DNA of 64,000 nucleotides, from assembly GCA_031841125.1 (NCBI GenBank), contig CM063110.1, positions 22,811,626-22,875,625 on the forward strand. The letters are read 5' to 3'. Position numbers and translations under genes: made by a program. Of this stretch, positions 47,731-59,089 are shown in pieces. Each line of letters starts with the position of its first letter. Positions within the stretch are counted from its first letter, which is position 1. Source of the DNA: Acanthococcus lagerstroemiae (taxonomy: Eukaryota > Arthropoda > Insecta > Hemiptera > Eriococcidae). The notes under the pieces are model-generated. The model was not told where the DNA came from. It searched no databases and worked only from the letters and a program-made list of their open reading frames with translations.

Positions 47731-48824
47731 TCCATTTAGATGGCTCGAAAAATGAACTTCAAAATGAATTAAGACCTATAAACCAACTGCTACATCTAAT
47801 TTTATTTTTTGAACCTTCCGTCCCCTCATCTAAAGCTATCCCCTGAAATTATCATCTTGGGCTGTGGAATTATTCTATTTTGGGTTGAATCACCGTTATT
47901 ATGATCAGTCGAATACTTGCAGGACAAATTCTTGACGTATTTTAGTGACTGAGAAAAACAATTTTTGTTTGAAGAGTTACACCTTTATGTATTTTCTCCA
48001 TTGGAAGGGATGGTAGCTTCCAAACTGAGACTTGGCACGATTTTTTTGATTACATGGGAATATATTTGAAGGGGGGGGGGTGAAGCAATTTCGACTATCG
48101 AAAATAACAGCCACACTTCTGTCGCTTTCAAGGTAACAATCGAGATATACATTTTTTGAATTCGAAGATTCCCATCGTTCATCAGGATAATGTATGTTTT
48201 TTAGTAATTTTTCATATCTTCTAAAAAAAATCTTGATTTTTTAGGTATAACCGTTGTTGGAAAATTATTTTTCAAGTACAAAACTAAATCCAGAGAAAGG
48301 TATGGTTATCTCCAAATCACATATCACTTATTTTAATGAAATGATTATGATTATAGTAATTACTCATCGGATACCATTTCACATTTCTAATATTTCGATG
48401 AGAAGAAATCCGACTCGGGTTCCTTTATGAAGGCTAACCCTGGCCCGAAAATCTGTAGCTGCCTCTCTTTTCCTCCTCTTAGGCCTATGTATGAGGTATT
48501 CCAATCATAAGGCATCGGGCAATGAAACTTACTGGGAGAGAAACCCATTTTTATAGTAACAAAAAATTTTTAAGATATTCAGGAATTGAATCCTTAAAAC
48601 TCCCGCCAACATTAATTTATAGGAACATTTTTGGGGTAGCATGGCCTCTTCAATATTTTTACTGAAGGGAGGGGACGGGTAAAATGTATTGTGCCCTCAG
48701 ATTCTGATGCCTATGGTTTCAGTTGAATTTCAAACATCTCTTAGACAAAACGCTGTTACGTGTTTTCATAATTCTATAAAATGAATGAAAATACATACAT
48801 ACAGCAGTTGATCATACTGCAGGC
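47731..48824. other. No gene; one dispersed repeat
   Basis: A segment at about 48672-48740 matches the reverse complement of 51681-51745, with a 28-bp core (GAGGGCACAATACATTTTAC). G run at 48072-48081. No ORF of interest. Confidence 0.5.
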
Positions 48825-49940
48825 CAGTGGCGTGCGGTGATTTTCCTAGGAGGTAAGCGATAAGCGTAGAGATGAAGTAAAAATCAGAATGAAAGTAGGT
48901 ATGAAACATGCTACTACAAAACGGCATTGATGAAATTATTCAAATTGTAGTATCCCTGTTTCGGGTCATTCCATATGTATTTATTCTTTTCTGTGACGAA
49001 TAATAGACACAGGGACGTACCACCGAATAGTTTTCCCTAGGGGGTGGGGGGGGGGCAAAAATTGTGAAAGTCTCAACTAACTCCATTCAAAATTACCATA
49101 TATCAAAGCAAAATAAAAAACCTTTTGACTTGTTGTTTCCCAACTGCTGAGTGAAAAATTCTTACAGGGGGAGTTGCCCCACCCCCAATTGGTATATCCC
49201 TGAATAGACATGGCCAACAAAACAGTTTTCCACCGTCTTCATAATCAGTTAACCACAAAATGTTTTCATATAGCGATGTGTGACAATGTCTAGTAGAACT
49301 CAACCCACCTCTACTTTGTTCACTTTTTAAAAATGTTAATTCTGATTTTTCCCGCAACATTAATAATTTCTAACTGTTCATTAAGAATGAGTCGCGAAAA
49401 CGGGTTTCAGTAAGATCTCGAATACGCATTGTGGGCAAAAAAACACAGAGCATTCAAACATAACGCGTTAACTAGTAGAAGAACATACTTATCACGTTTC
49501 ACTGTCAACTGTGACATTCATGTGTAACCAAGCCAAGCCGGAGGCGCTTCCAGAATGCAACCAAATGCACAGGTTTCATCGTGTTGAACATGCTAGTGTG
49601 TTTTTATTTTGGTAATGAACACGGAGGCGAAGCCTAAGTCGTGCAATGTTAGTGCAGTATGGAAAAGAAGCGTTAGATCCGACGCACAACTCGCTGGCTT
49701 ATACAAATATACATGTAGGAGGATTGCCGAACGCTGAACAGTGTACATCCCCCGTGAATTTATTAGGTATATATTTAAACGTAAGCTTCGTAAGCGTCAA
49801 TACAGTCTCTGTTTTGCCCAATATTTGATTATCTTTTATTTGTTACAAGTTGAAGTTGATATTGTATATGAAAACTTATTTTCTTGGGAATTTTCAGGGT
49901 AAGCGGCGCTTACTTTGCTTGCCGAAAATGCACGCCACTG
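48825..49940. mobile_element. hAT-like element, 1116 bp, perfect 8-bp duplication
   Basis: Left end CAGTGGCGTGC and right end GCACGCCACTG are perfect inverse 11-mers. CTGCAGGC flanks both sides exactly (48817-48824 and 49941-49948). This is hAT-like. Subterminal inverse words (GGTAAGCG-type at 48853 and the inverse near 49899) extend the similarity. No transposase frame, so it is non-autonomous or internally deleted. Contains the smaller element at 49010-49202. Confidence 0.85.
49010..49202. mobile_element. hAT-type MITE nested in a hAT element
   Basis: Left end CAGGGACGTACCACC and, on the opposite strand, right end CAGGGATATACCAATTGGGG. AATAGACA flanks both sides exactly (49002-49009 and 49203-49210). 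193 bp, with a G run inside the left end and GTTGCCCCACCCCC inside the right. The perfect duplication suggests a fairly recent insertion. Confidence 0.88.
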
Positions 49941-50339
49941 CTGCAGGCGTAGAATTTAAAACATATTCCTAAACATACTCCTGGGCCTCCCTCCCCTTCA
50001 TAAGAAAATCAGGGGCAATGAGATACTATTCAGTAAGCTAACAAAAAGGTGCCTTGAGATGTTTCTGAGTGAGATTCACAATATTATTGGGAACGTACAA
50101 GATTGTTGGTACTTAACTCGCCTGCCTCCATCACTTCTAAAAGATTAAACTTTTTTTTGCTTGGTGATTTGAGTTTTAAATTTGTGTGTCCCCCTGAGAA
50201 AAAACCTTCCGCCACCACCGGAAAAGAGCCATCTTTCACATTGAAATATTAAGTTAGTATTCAGTTAAACTGGCAGGTTTTATACGACTGCGAACAAAAT
50301 CCCCATGTCACCAACCGTACTGACTAATTCATCAGATTC

Positions 50340-51077
50340 ATCTGACAATGAACATTAAGAAAACAAAAATACTAGTAAGGGAAGGTCAGGAAAGAAATAA
50401 TGAAGGAAACGTTGAAACAGCAGAACAAGCGACATACTTAGGACAACAAATAGCCTTCAGCAGTCGCACAGAAAGAGAAGTAAATGCAAGAATAACAAAA
50501 ACACGGAATAAATATTGGTCGTTATAAAAGAAATATTCAAGGGTCCTTATAATAACCACCACAAGAGTGAGATCTTCAACATGTGTATAATGCCCATCTT
50601 GACAAACGGATGCCAAACATGGACATTAACTTCAAAAATTATTAACAAATTACACACAACGCGGAACTCAATAGACGGTCAATGCTAAACGTAAAAAAGA
50701 GGGACGACGTCAGAACAACGTTTCTAAAACAAAAATTAAAACCCAACATGGACAACATATTATATTAGGAAACAGAAACGGAGATGAGCGGGCCATGTAG
50801 CTAGGCTAACAGACGATAGATGGACTTACAAGACAACCTTTAGGTTCCTATGCCACGACAAAAAAAAGAAAGGGGGCCAAATAGCAAGATGGGAGGACGG
50901 ATTAAGAGCATTTTTGGGGGAAAGAAATTTCAGAAGAATTGCACAAAACAGGATAGAATCGGAAAAGTTGCAGGAGACTTTTGCTCACTCTGGGACGAAG
51001 ATATGGAAACACTAAATTAAGAGAGATACGATTGTAAAAACCGATTATCTTCCATAAAAGTTATTATTATTATTTAT
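50340..51077 (+). pseudogene. LINE C-terminal fragment with 3' tail
   Basis: From about 50347: NIKKTKILVREGQERN, EQATYLGQQIAFSSRTEREV and NARITKTRNKYWSL, then a stop and frameshift, then EIFNMCIMPILTNGCQTWTL (near 50570). Later parts are weak until the W-rich end. This is the stretch just after the RT palm plus the thumb. It ends in (TTA)n at about 51060-51074, like the LINE ending at 36106. Truncated on the 5' side, multiple stops. Confidence 0.75.
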
Positions 51078-53165
51078 TTTCATTTTCAAATTTTGAGATG
51101 GTTCTCTAGATTACCGCTACACAATTTAACTGGCGTACGGAGGTATGCTGATCAGTTTATTTCAGAAACGCCCTATTTCTGGAATGGTACAATTTTTATA
51201 ATCGTATAAAAAGCAATTGCTAAAACACATTTGGTAGGTATAAGAAGAGTTTTGTTAAAGACCGTGAAAAGGCGGTCTCAATACGTCCAAAACTGACACG
51301 TAACGACGCGATAATTGGATTTCTAAAATAAGAACTTGAAACCAATTATTATGAAGATATGAAATGACCTTGAAATTGACAGAATCTCAGAACTAATTTT
51401 GAAGTACTTAGGGGCTTTTCCTAAGAACGTGTCACAAATAACAACCAATTTGGCCGCGATAATTATTTTCGGGGCAGTGTCAGAGTGCGATCACGAGAGT
51501 TTGCGAAGCACGTAATACCATTCGACGGGTTTCAAAATTTTTTTCTCTGCGTGTGTCTCGTGTCTGTACACGAGTATGGGTACAGGAATATATTTTAAAT
51601 TCTACGAGTATGATTATCTGCTGTTTATATTTTCATTTATTTTATAGAATGAAGAAAACACACAACCGCCTTTTGTCTAAGATGTTTGGAATTCAATAAT
51701 TGAAACCTAACCACCAGAATCCGAGGGCACAATACATTTTACCCCATGAGAGGGAAGAGGAAAAGGGCAAATTCCTCCCAGGCCCGGACTAATTTAGTGA
51801 ACACGGATTTTCCATCGTCTCATCCGTTTTTGGATCTTCGAGGGCAGAACCGTAATTTCCGAGAAGGGCTCGAGAAAAATCAGAAGTTTTTGTCTTTCCC
51901 CGGTCCCGGATTCTCTCTCGATGAGCCTGTGTACCCCGTTCCTCATTCCAGTGCTACTATTCTCTTCTCTTCATTCAGCCCTAAAATTGAAACCAGAAAT
52001 TTGAGTTTCATTTTCCGCCTTTTTCTTTCTTTATTAAAAAGGTGAGAAAATTAATAGCGACAATTTTTATCGCACGTTTTTGACGATAAATCTATTGAAA
52101 AGGTAAAACATAACTCGGCTTCTTTCACAGCTAATTGAACGCACCGAGGGCGTAAGCTGAATGCCGGAACTATAAAATCATTCGGAATATTCTCTTATGT
52201 TCTTACTTGAATGTGGCATGTTCAGAATGTCTCCGGCAAACATGCAGTATCTATTCGAAAATATAAAGCTCATCGTGCATTCTACAGATAGTAAACTCGG
52301 TTTACGTCTGGAGGCTCTTTAAATTAAAAGGAGCTTTGAAAATGCACATCATGGGATCTCTCAGAATAGAGGCTGAAAGCAGCGAGCTATAATATCCATT
52401 CACATCTACAGGGAACACGATAAATCGTAGATAAAAGTGAGAAAATGCACACCAACACGAGAACGTCTGCGTTAGGAAATTAATTAAAAAAAAGAAGAAC
52501 GCTTATCCGTATTTTGGGAGATAAAAACGCAACAACTCATTTCGCTGATCTTCGCACATCTCAAGAAAATAAATGTCGTAAAACGTCGTGAACCGCTGCG
52601 GGGCCAATCAAAAGGTAAACGAACGGAGCATGACCAATTTCTAAATTTCTTGGTTCACCTCTAGAGACACCGATGATATGAAATTTGGGGAAGAGTCACG
52701 AGGCGTAATGGTCGTCAGGTTACAGCTGAAGCGCCGCGCCGTAACACTGAGCGGATTCGTATCTCTTCTGTGGTCATTCCTCTTCGTTTCACTACAATTA
52801 ATTTCTATGGCTCTGTACAATATCAGTACTCAGCTTGTCCGAATCCGGCACTGCCAAAAGGAGTTAAACAATTTTTCTCTTGTAACCACTTCGTGAGATT
52901 GCGTGAAGCAGTGACGAACGGAAAACAAGAAATAATGGATTTAGGATTTTTGGGCCCCGGGATCCAAGTTCGGTGGAGCCCCCTTCCCACTTTTTAGAAT
53001 TGATCATTTTCCTGGAGAGCGTGTTTTCAAAGTCGGCATTTTTCGTGCGTATGGATAACCGATAAGCAATCGGTCAAAAATTAGCATTTTTACCTCTTCT
53101 TTCTTTTTTTAAATTTTCCTTAATTTGGGGAAGGCTCTTCGTTGGAGGAGGAGGTCCCATGGGTG
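51078..53165. other. No gene recognised
   Basis: Contains the partner (51681-51745) of the dispersed repeat at 48672-48740. A 99-codon frame at 51746-52045 and a 72-codon frame at 52678-52896 carry no motif. Confidence 0.5.
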
Positions 53166-54515
53166 CGCCCCTAAATCCCAACGGAAAGGTCCCAGGCATA
53201 GATGGAATCGCCGTTGAGTTGCCAAAGCATGGTAATCCACTCTTGGAAGAAGTATTATTGCAGTATATTTTGAAAATCGGGGATAGTGGGACAGTTCCAG
53301 AAGACTTCAGACCAGCTAACATTGTCAAGATACAAAAAAAGAAAGGTGATGCACATGACTATGGAAACTATCGTCGTGTTCATTATTAGTTCCTGCTGGA
53401 AAACTAATAGACAAAATACTCAATAACCGTCTCCCTCAGATTGTTGAACGTGTAACTCCACCATCTTAAGCTGGCTTTCGACAGAACAGAAGGACTGCTG
53501 ATTTATGATCTTTACACTGCGCTAATTGAAGGAAAAGGCTCATGAGAAGAAAGTAGACCTCTTTATTACATTTGTATACATGGAAAAAGCATCCAATACT
53601 GTAGACAAAAACGTTTTATGGAGCGTGCTGGAGAAAATTGGCTGCCTGCAGAAAATGTTGCAGTGATTAAGGATCTACATGTTGACAACACATCCAGAGT
53701 AGTACTTGGTCAAGGTCCCAGTTCTCCTTTCCAAGTATGTTGCGTATTTGCCCCACACTATTCACAGCATTCACAAATGTAGTGCTGCACCTGGTTGACC
53801 CAAAACTAACAGCCAAACAAGTGTGTATCAGGTCGAGGAGTGATGGAGATATACATATATGACTTATTATGACGCTTAAAGGCAACCACTAAATGTAAAA
53901 GAACATATATCTTGGAGCTTCAGTACGCCGAGGACTGTGCACTAATGGCGGTCTCCCAAGCACAACTTCAGGAAACAACCACGTGCTTCAACAATACCTA
54001 CACTGCACTCGGGATAAGAGTAAATGCTAGCAAGACCAAAATTCTGATGCTATTAGAAACAGAAACACTTTGAAAAATGTACCCTCCTTCTCCTACCTTG
54101 GAAACACTGTAATAAATCAGCTAAATGTGGACATAGAAACTCAGAGAAGAACCCAGACCGATTAAAAGCCATTTACAGACAGGGGCAAAGCGTCTTCTGC
54201 AATCATGATAAATCCATCTCAGCCAAGGTCGCGGTATACATACCTGTTCCTACCCCAACTCTCCTCTATGGCAGTGAAACGTGGACTCTATACCAAAAAC
54301 AAATTAAGCAGCTAGAGAAAATGCACCAGTGAAAACAAAAGAATATTGAGAATAAGATAATACAACTTTATTTCAAACAGAGAAGTTTTGGGACGTGCCA
54401 AACTTGAACCAAACGGAGTTGTCACCGAAAAAAATCAGCTGAGATTGTTTGGACATGTTTGCCATATAGATGATACAGAGCTCCCTAGATTGCTCTGCTC
54501 AAGAAATCAAATCTA
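53165..54515 (+). pseudogene. LINE reverse transcriptase, scattered frameshifts
   Basis: Order: NGKVPGIDGIAVELPKHG (53178) and ILKIGDSGTVPEDFRPANIV, then KKKGDAHDYGNYR (53335). After frame changes come AFDRTEG-like, NVLWSVLEKIGCL-like (53612) and VIKDLHVDN (53666), then LQYAEDCALMAVSQAQL (53922), where the catalytic box is YAED instead of FADD. FSYLGNTVI (54091) and LRLFGHVCHIDDTELPRL (54440) follow. It spans fingers to thumb with at least eight breaks. The 'KKGD..D.GNYRGI'-type wording is typical of a large LINE group whose clade I cannot fix by eye. Confidence 0.8.
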
Positions 54516-54904
54516 ACATCTTGCTGGCAATTCATAATCATAATCATAAAGCAAGTGTTCTATTTGCTACACCCTGTTGACAAATCCAAGACCTCCACAG
54601 AGCGCTTCAAATCGTCAAAACAGACCGGCATACTGTTTCAAACGACAATTTAGGAGAAGAAAAGTCATTTTATCAACTACTTCAAGATTAACTTTCCAAA
54701 GTGCCGTAAGTTCATTTTCATAGTTTTCGAGTTAAGAACTGCATCTGGTGGTGGAGGTGAGCATACATACGTCTAGTAAGGCGGAATGTCTGGAAACCAC
54801 ACGCATCAGACCTAAAAACTGAGTCATCCAGTTCCGAAAAAATAATACGTTTTTTCCCAAATTGCGTTAAGTGTATAAGTGTGTTTACATACAAATACCT
54901 GTCT
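54516..54904. other. No feature recognised
   Basis: AT-rich spacer between the LINE corpse and the foldback element. Confidence 0.4.
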
Positions 54905-55690
54905 AACCTAGGAAGGATATTTTTTTATTTGGACTGATTCCCATAGAAAATTTTTTATGGGATTCTGTAATGAAAGAGACCCTTACTAACATACTAAAAG
55001 TCTCACCCTGTACCCTGCATGTGTCGCGCGCTATAGCGTGAAATGTGTTTGGCCGCGTGGTTTTTTGGAATTATCTCGCGAAATATCGAATTTTTTTGGA
55101 AAGTAATCGTTGGATAAAATGTTCCCTATAAAATTCCCAATTGAAATGGTCATCATGATTTTTTTCCAAAAACTTGTTTTAACCCCATAAAATTACGATT
55201 TTTAATTTCGATCTCCACCTCTCTTATTTGGTAGCACCCTCACCAATGAGTGATCTTGAAAAACATCATTTCAAATGCTTGTTTTCAAACTGGAGTTTTA
55301 AAATGGAACACACATATAACGTATAACATGGTCATTGCAGTCTAAATAATCGAATATTGCGGTTCATGAAATATTACTTCATAAAAATCGTAGATTTTAT
55401 GGAGTTACAACAAATCTTTTGAAAGACGTATCCTGACCACTTCTTCGATAGGTAATTTTATAAGGAACATTTTCTGTAATAACTAGTTTCTCAAAAAACA
55501 CAATATTTCGCGAAATTATTAGAAAAAACGCCGCGGTGGAACACACGTCACGCTATAGCACGCGACGCACACGGAGTACTGAGTGAGACTTTTAGTATGT
55601 TAATAAGAACCCCGTTCATTACAGAATCCTGCAAAAACTTTTTCCATAGGAATTAGTCGAAGAAAATGTCCTTTTTTGACATATATCTCG
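54905..55690. mobile_element. Foldback-type element with ~300-bp inverted arms
   Basis: The left arm (54905-55210) pairs with the right arm (55375-55690). Strong anchors are AACATACTAAAAGTCTCA (54989) with its exact inverse at about 55587; GGATTCTGTAATGAA (54959) with the inverse at 55617; CTATAGCGTGA (55032) with TCACGCTATAG (55548); TCGCGAAATAT (55076) with ATATTTCGCGA; and AAAATGTTCC with GGAACATTTT. Spacer is about 165 bp, non-coding. Arms have diverged substantially, so the insertion is old. No target duplication could be fixed. Confidence 0.7.
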
Positions 55691-55850
55691 TAGACTATTA
55701 AGTTCAGGAATGGCGCACTTTAAGACCTTACGAGTATAACCGGCTATAGAATAGCACTACACCATTTGTGTGAATGCATCTGCATTACTGAAGCCCTGCT
55801 TAGATTAATGCCCGAAATATGAACCATCTACCTTAAATCCTTTAATTTGG

Positions 55851-56401
55851 TAGTAATGCCTGATTAATCGATGTTCACTGAAAGAAATCGATTGAAAAAT
55901 CGATTTTTTAAATCATTGTGTGTTTGAGGATTCTCTTATCATCGATGTGTGGGGGGGGGGGGGTGAGAATACAGAATTGCAGTCTTCAGACAGTGCTCAA
56001 ACCTGGAATAACAGTACTACGCATGGGTCTAGCATCTTTAGGAGTACCAGAGCGCGGTGCGCTATTAGCGCTAAGGTGAGTTGAGTGAGAACTAAAAATA
56101 GGTTTCGCGGAAAATCGTTCGAGTCCGCCATCTATTCCTGAACATATATGTTTACCTTATATCTATGGTTCGTTCAAGATATTTAATTGTAAGGCATACC
56201 TCTACTACCTAGTACCTACGTACTTCTTTCTCCTTTAAGGAAAAAGTACTTATAAGTTGACTTATTTTGTCTTTTATTTTATATTTTCAACGTTTTTGTT
56301 ACAGCAACATACCAAAATAATCGATTTCTTCCCTACCAAAAAATCGAGTAGATGTTTTGTCACAATGAAAAAATTAGATAATCGATTTTTGGGCATCACT
56401 A
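55851..56401. mobile_element. hAT-like element, 551 bp, 8-bp duplication
   Basis: The left end TAGTAATGCCTGATTAATCG and, on the opposite strand, right end TAGTGATGCCCAAAAATCGA are related. The AATCGAT words near both ends are typical of one hAT lineage. Flanks TAATTTGG (55843-55850) and TAACTTGG (56402-56409) match at 7 of 8. A G run of about 14 lies at 55951-55964. No transposase. Confidence 0.75.
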
Positions 56402-56544
56402 TAACTTGGTGAACTTTTTTGGTTCCTTCTGAAAATTTAGATTTTTGTATTTCATGCACTTTTGAAAGTTAATCTTAATTTGTTTATTTGTTATTTTCTT
56501 TACGTGCAACAATGTGAATGTGATTTCAATGCTCCAAACAAGAA

Positions 56545-56965
56545 AAGATAAGCTCAGCCATCAGCCTTAGCTTTAGGCAATTAGCTGAGCAATTTTGGTC
56601 AAGATTAGCTAGCTGTTAGCTTAGATATTGAAGAAGGATGTGAACAGTACCAAATCTGTTAGTTTTTACTGAATCGCTAATGAAAAGTTAATGCGACCCT
56701 GTTGTGGTTGGCGTTTCATATCATTCTTGAATTCTGAACTTCTGAACCTGATCCATTTTTGCTCATTTAGTTTTGTGTTTATCGCACTTAGCAGGAAAGA
56801 AATTAGCCTTTAACTTTTAGCCACTAGCTGTTTGAATTTCAGCCCTTAAGCATTAGTCGTTGTCTAGCCATTCACTATGGCTTCAACTGTTAGTTTTATC
56901 CCTTAGCCTTATCAGTCAAAGGCATTAGTTTTTGGCTTAAGCCTTAGCCTTTTCAAATAGCTTAT
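56545..56965. repeat. TTAGC-rich degenerate repeat
   Basis: TTAGC, TTAGCC and their near forms recur more than fifteen times in two clusters (56556-56635 and 56800-56965). It is not the arthropod telomere repeat (TTAGG). It looks like a decayed simple repeat or the remains of a repeat-rich element. Confidence 0.45.
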
Positions 56966-57049
56966 AACCTCTACTTCGAACAGCATGGCAATGCGTCACA
57001 AAAGTACAGTTGGCGCATGCCCTCCATAAAAATGTAACCTAAATGGAAC

Positions 57050-57064
57050 GGTTGCTAAGCAACC
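57050..57064. promoter_or_regulatory. X-box-like palindrome (RFX-type site)
   Basis: GGTTGCTAAGCAACC is a perfect 7+1+7 palindrome and resembles the RFX-factor X-box (GTNRCC-N(0-3)-RGYAAC). No recognised gene is near: the open frame 57419-57721 downstream (101 codons from an AAGATGG start) is unknown. May be chance. Confidence 0.25.
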
Positions 57065-59085
57065 ACAGATGTCAGAAGACAATAACGCATCCTCCAAAGT
57101 TAATTATGCGGTTGTACTTGTGGTTTCCAGTCATGTTTCAACGCGAACATAGAAAATAATAATCAAGTTGCATACAGTTTTCAGATTTTTAACTGAATGA
57201 CATCGATATGGTGAATCTTCAAAGCTACAAAATTTTTAATGTGGTTATGGAAACTCTGGTTTTAATGGGATACTCTGCTACATTTTAAAAATTCAATTTG
57301 TTAGGAATCAATACAGCATTTTTCTAAATACCTCCTGTTAAAGTGTTACTCTACCCACGCAAAACTGTGGGTAAAGTTGCGTTTTAACAGCACTTGTCTT
57401 ATAGTGTGTATAGTAAAGATGGCGAAGAGTCGAGTAGCTTTTTCTTATCCGCGACTGTTGGAAATAATGTCAGAAAGAAAGACAATCTGTTATCGATATT
57501 CATTTCAAATCCATCATCCTAAGTCTGCCAGCTATTCGTTTGTACGTGAATTTATCATACCGAATTATAAAATTGACTATCGTTTACAGCTGGCTTTGAA
57601 GTTCGTGTTACTTTTCGTGAATTCGCGCATTCGAGTGCAGGCAATTTTTGGGGGAAAAACTTGGCACATACGTATGAAGTTGCATGTTTGCAATGGCTGT
57701 GAACTGTTCCTAAACGTATAAAAAATATTAGCGATTTGTTCAAGCTGATAGGATTAATTTCGCGTTTTTCAGGCCCTGTTTACAACTTTATAATGTTTCG
57801 TGCGTGTCGGATATATATTCGGAGGTTCGCGTAAATTTGATCTCTATTCTTCTCTTTTCGTCTTTTTTCATTTAAAATTTATTTTAAATGAACGTAATCA
57901 ACGTCAAAAAGTTTCTGTTCTTTTACTTTACGCTTTTGATGTACTTTTTTCATAACACAAGGGTACAGGAATACAGGAATAATTCTATGTAAACTCACTA
58001 AAACGGAATAAAAATTAGATTAACTTAATGTTATACAAAGTTTCAGCGAATGCTGCCTGTCATTTCGTCGGGATTATGACTTCTTTCTTTTTGTTTTTGA
58101 GCTCTCCGGTAGAAAAAGAAAAAAAAAAGTTCTATTGAGTCACGACAGGGCAGGAAATTTAGAATTAACTTTATTTCTGTATTATTTAACTGAATGTCGA
58201 GATGCCATACTTTTCATTTACAACCTGCGAAAGTTCTCTCTGCCGATGTTCTTTCTTATGCTTCGCTAAGAGGTATCTCAGTTCAAGGTGAATTTATCGA
58301 TAACATAGTAAAATTGTAAAAAAATAAGGGGTGATGTCATAAAACACGTCTAGGGCAGGTCTCTAGAGGTCTTGGAGACCAGAGAACTATTGTAAGACGG
58401 ATATGGCGCGGAAAACCGTCTTTATTAATACGCATCCTTAAATAAATTCTTTCGAGATTATTTTGGAAACGGAAGTGGCGATACCATACACCCTGTACCG
58501 TACGGTACTAGCAAATGGCAAACCGACCTTAATTCACATTAGTGAATCCAATAGCAATCCTAGGAGAGACAGTTTAGAATGTACAAGAATTAAATACGTT
58601 TTACCGAGGGCGGATAGGAGGATTTCACCCTGGGTGAATATTTTTGATCGGTTCCTTTTAATTAGCATAAATTAGGGGTACTCTGATTGATGAACCACCA
58701 GCCCTGGCGCAGGTCGTTCCTTTTCAGCCTCGTTTAGTGGATCTATTCGAGTAAAAGTTCCCCTGTCTCCAGTTCTATCTGGTTCTTATCCCCTACTATA
58801 TAGAATATCTTTGTGCTCTCAAAATAGTAGCTGAGTGAGTACATAAACAATACCTACGTATTTTTGAAAACTCTTAATGATCAAGGCTGTTTTTTTTATT
58901 GACACTGAAAAATAAAATACCTTTTGAAGTGTGCCATCAAACTCTTCCAACTCAGTGAAACATTGACTGAGCCACATTTTTTGAAGGATTCCTGACATTC
59001 ATCTCATACTATTCAATTTTTTTATCCCGGAGAAAGAGCCCGCAAGGCCAGTAGGACTCTTCAGTGCTCTTGTGCGAATATGTAA
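57065..59085. other. No gene recognised; one unknown ORF
   Basis: The open frame 57377-57721 (114 codons, or 101 from the second Met at 57419) has no recognisable domain, is rich in basic and aromatic residues and has no close neighbours. I would not call it a gene without transcript data. Nothing else is visible. Confidence 0.4.
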
Positions 59086-59089
59086 CACT

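Noticed and set aside
56545..56965. Interstitial telomere repeat
   Set aside because: The units are TTAGC(C), not the arthropod TTAGG, and are irregular.
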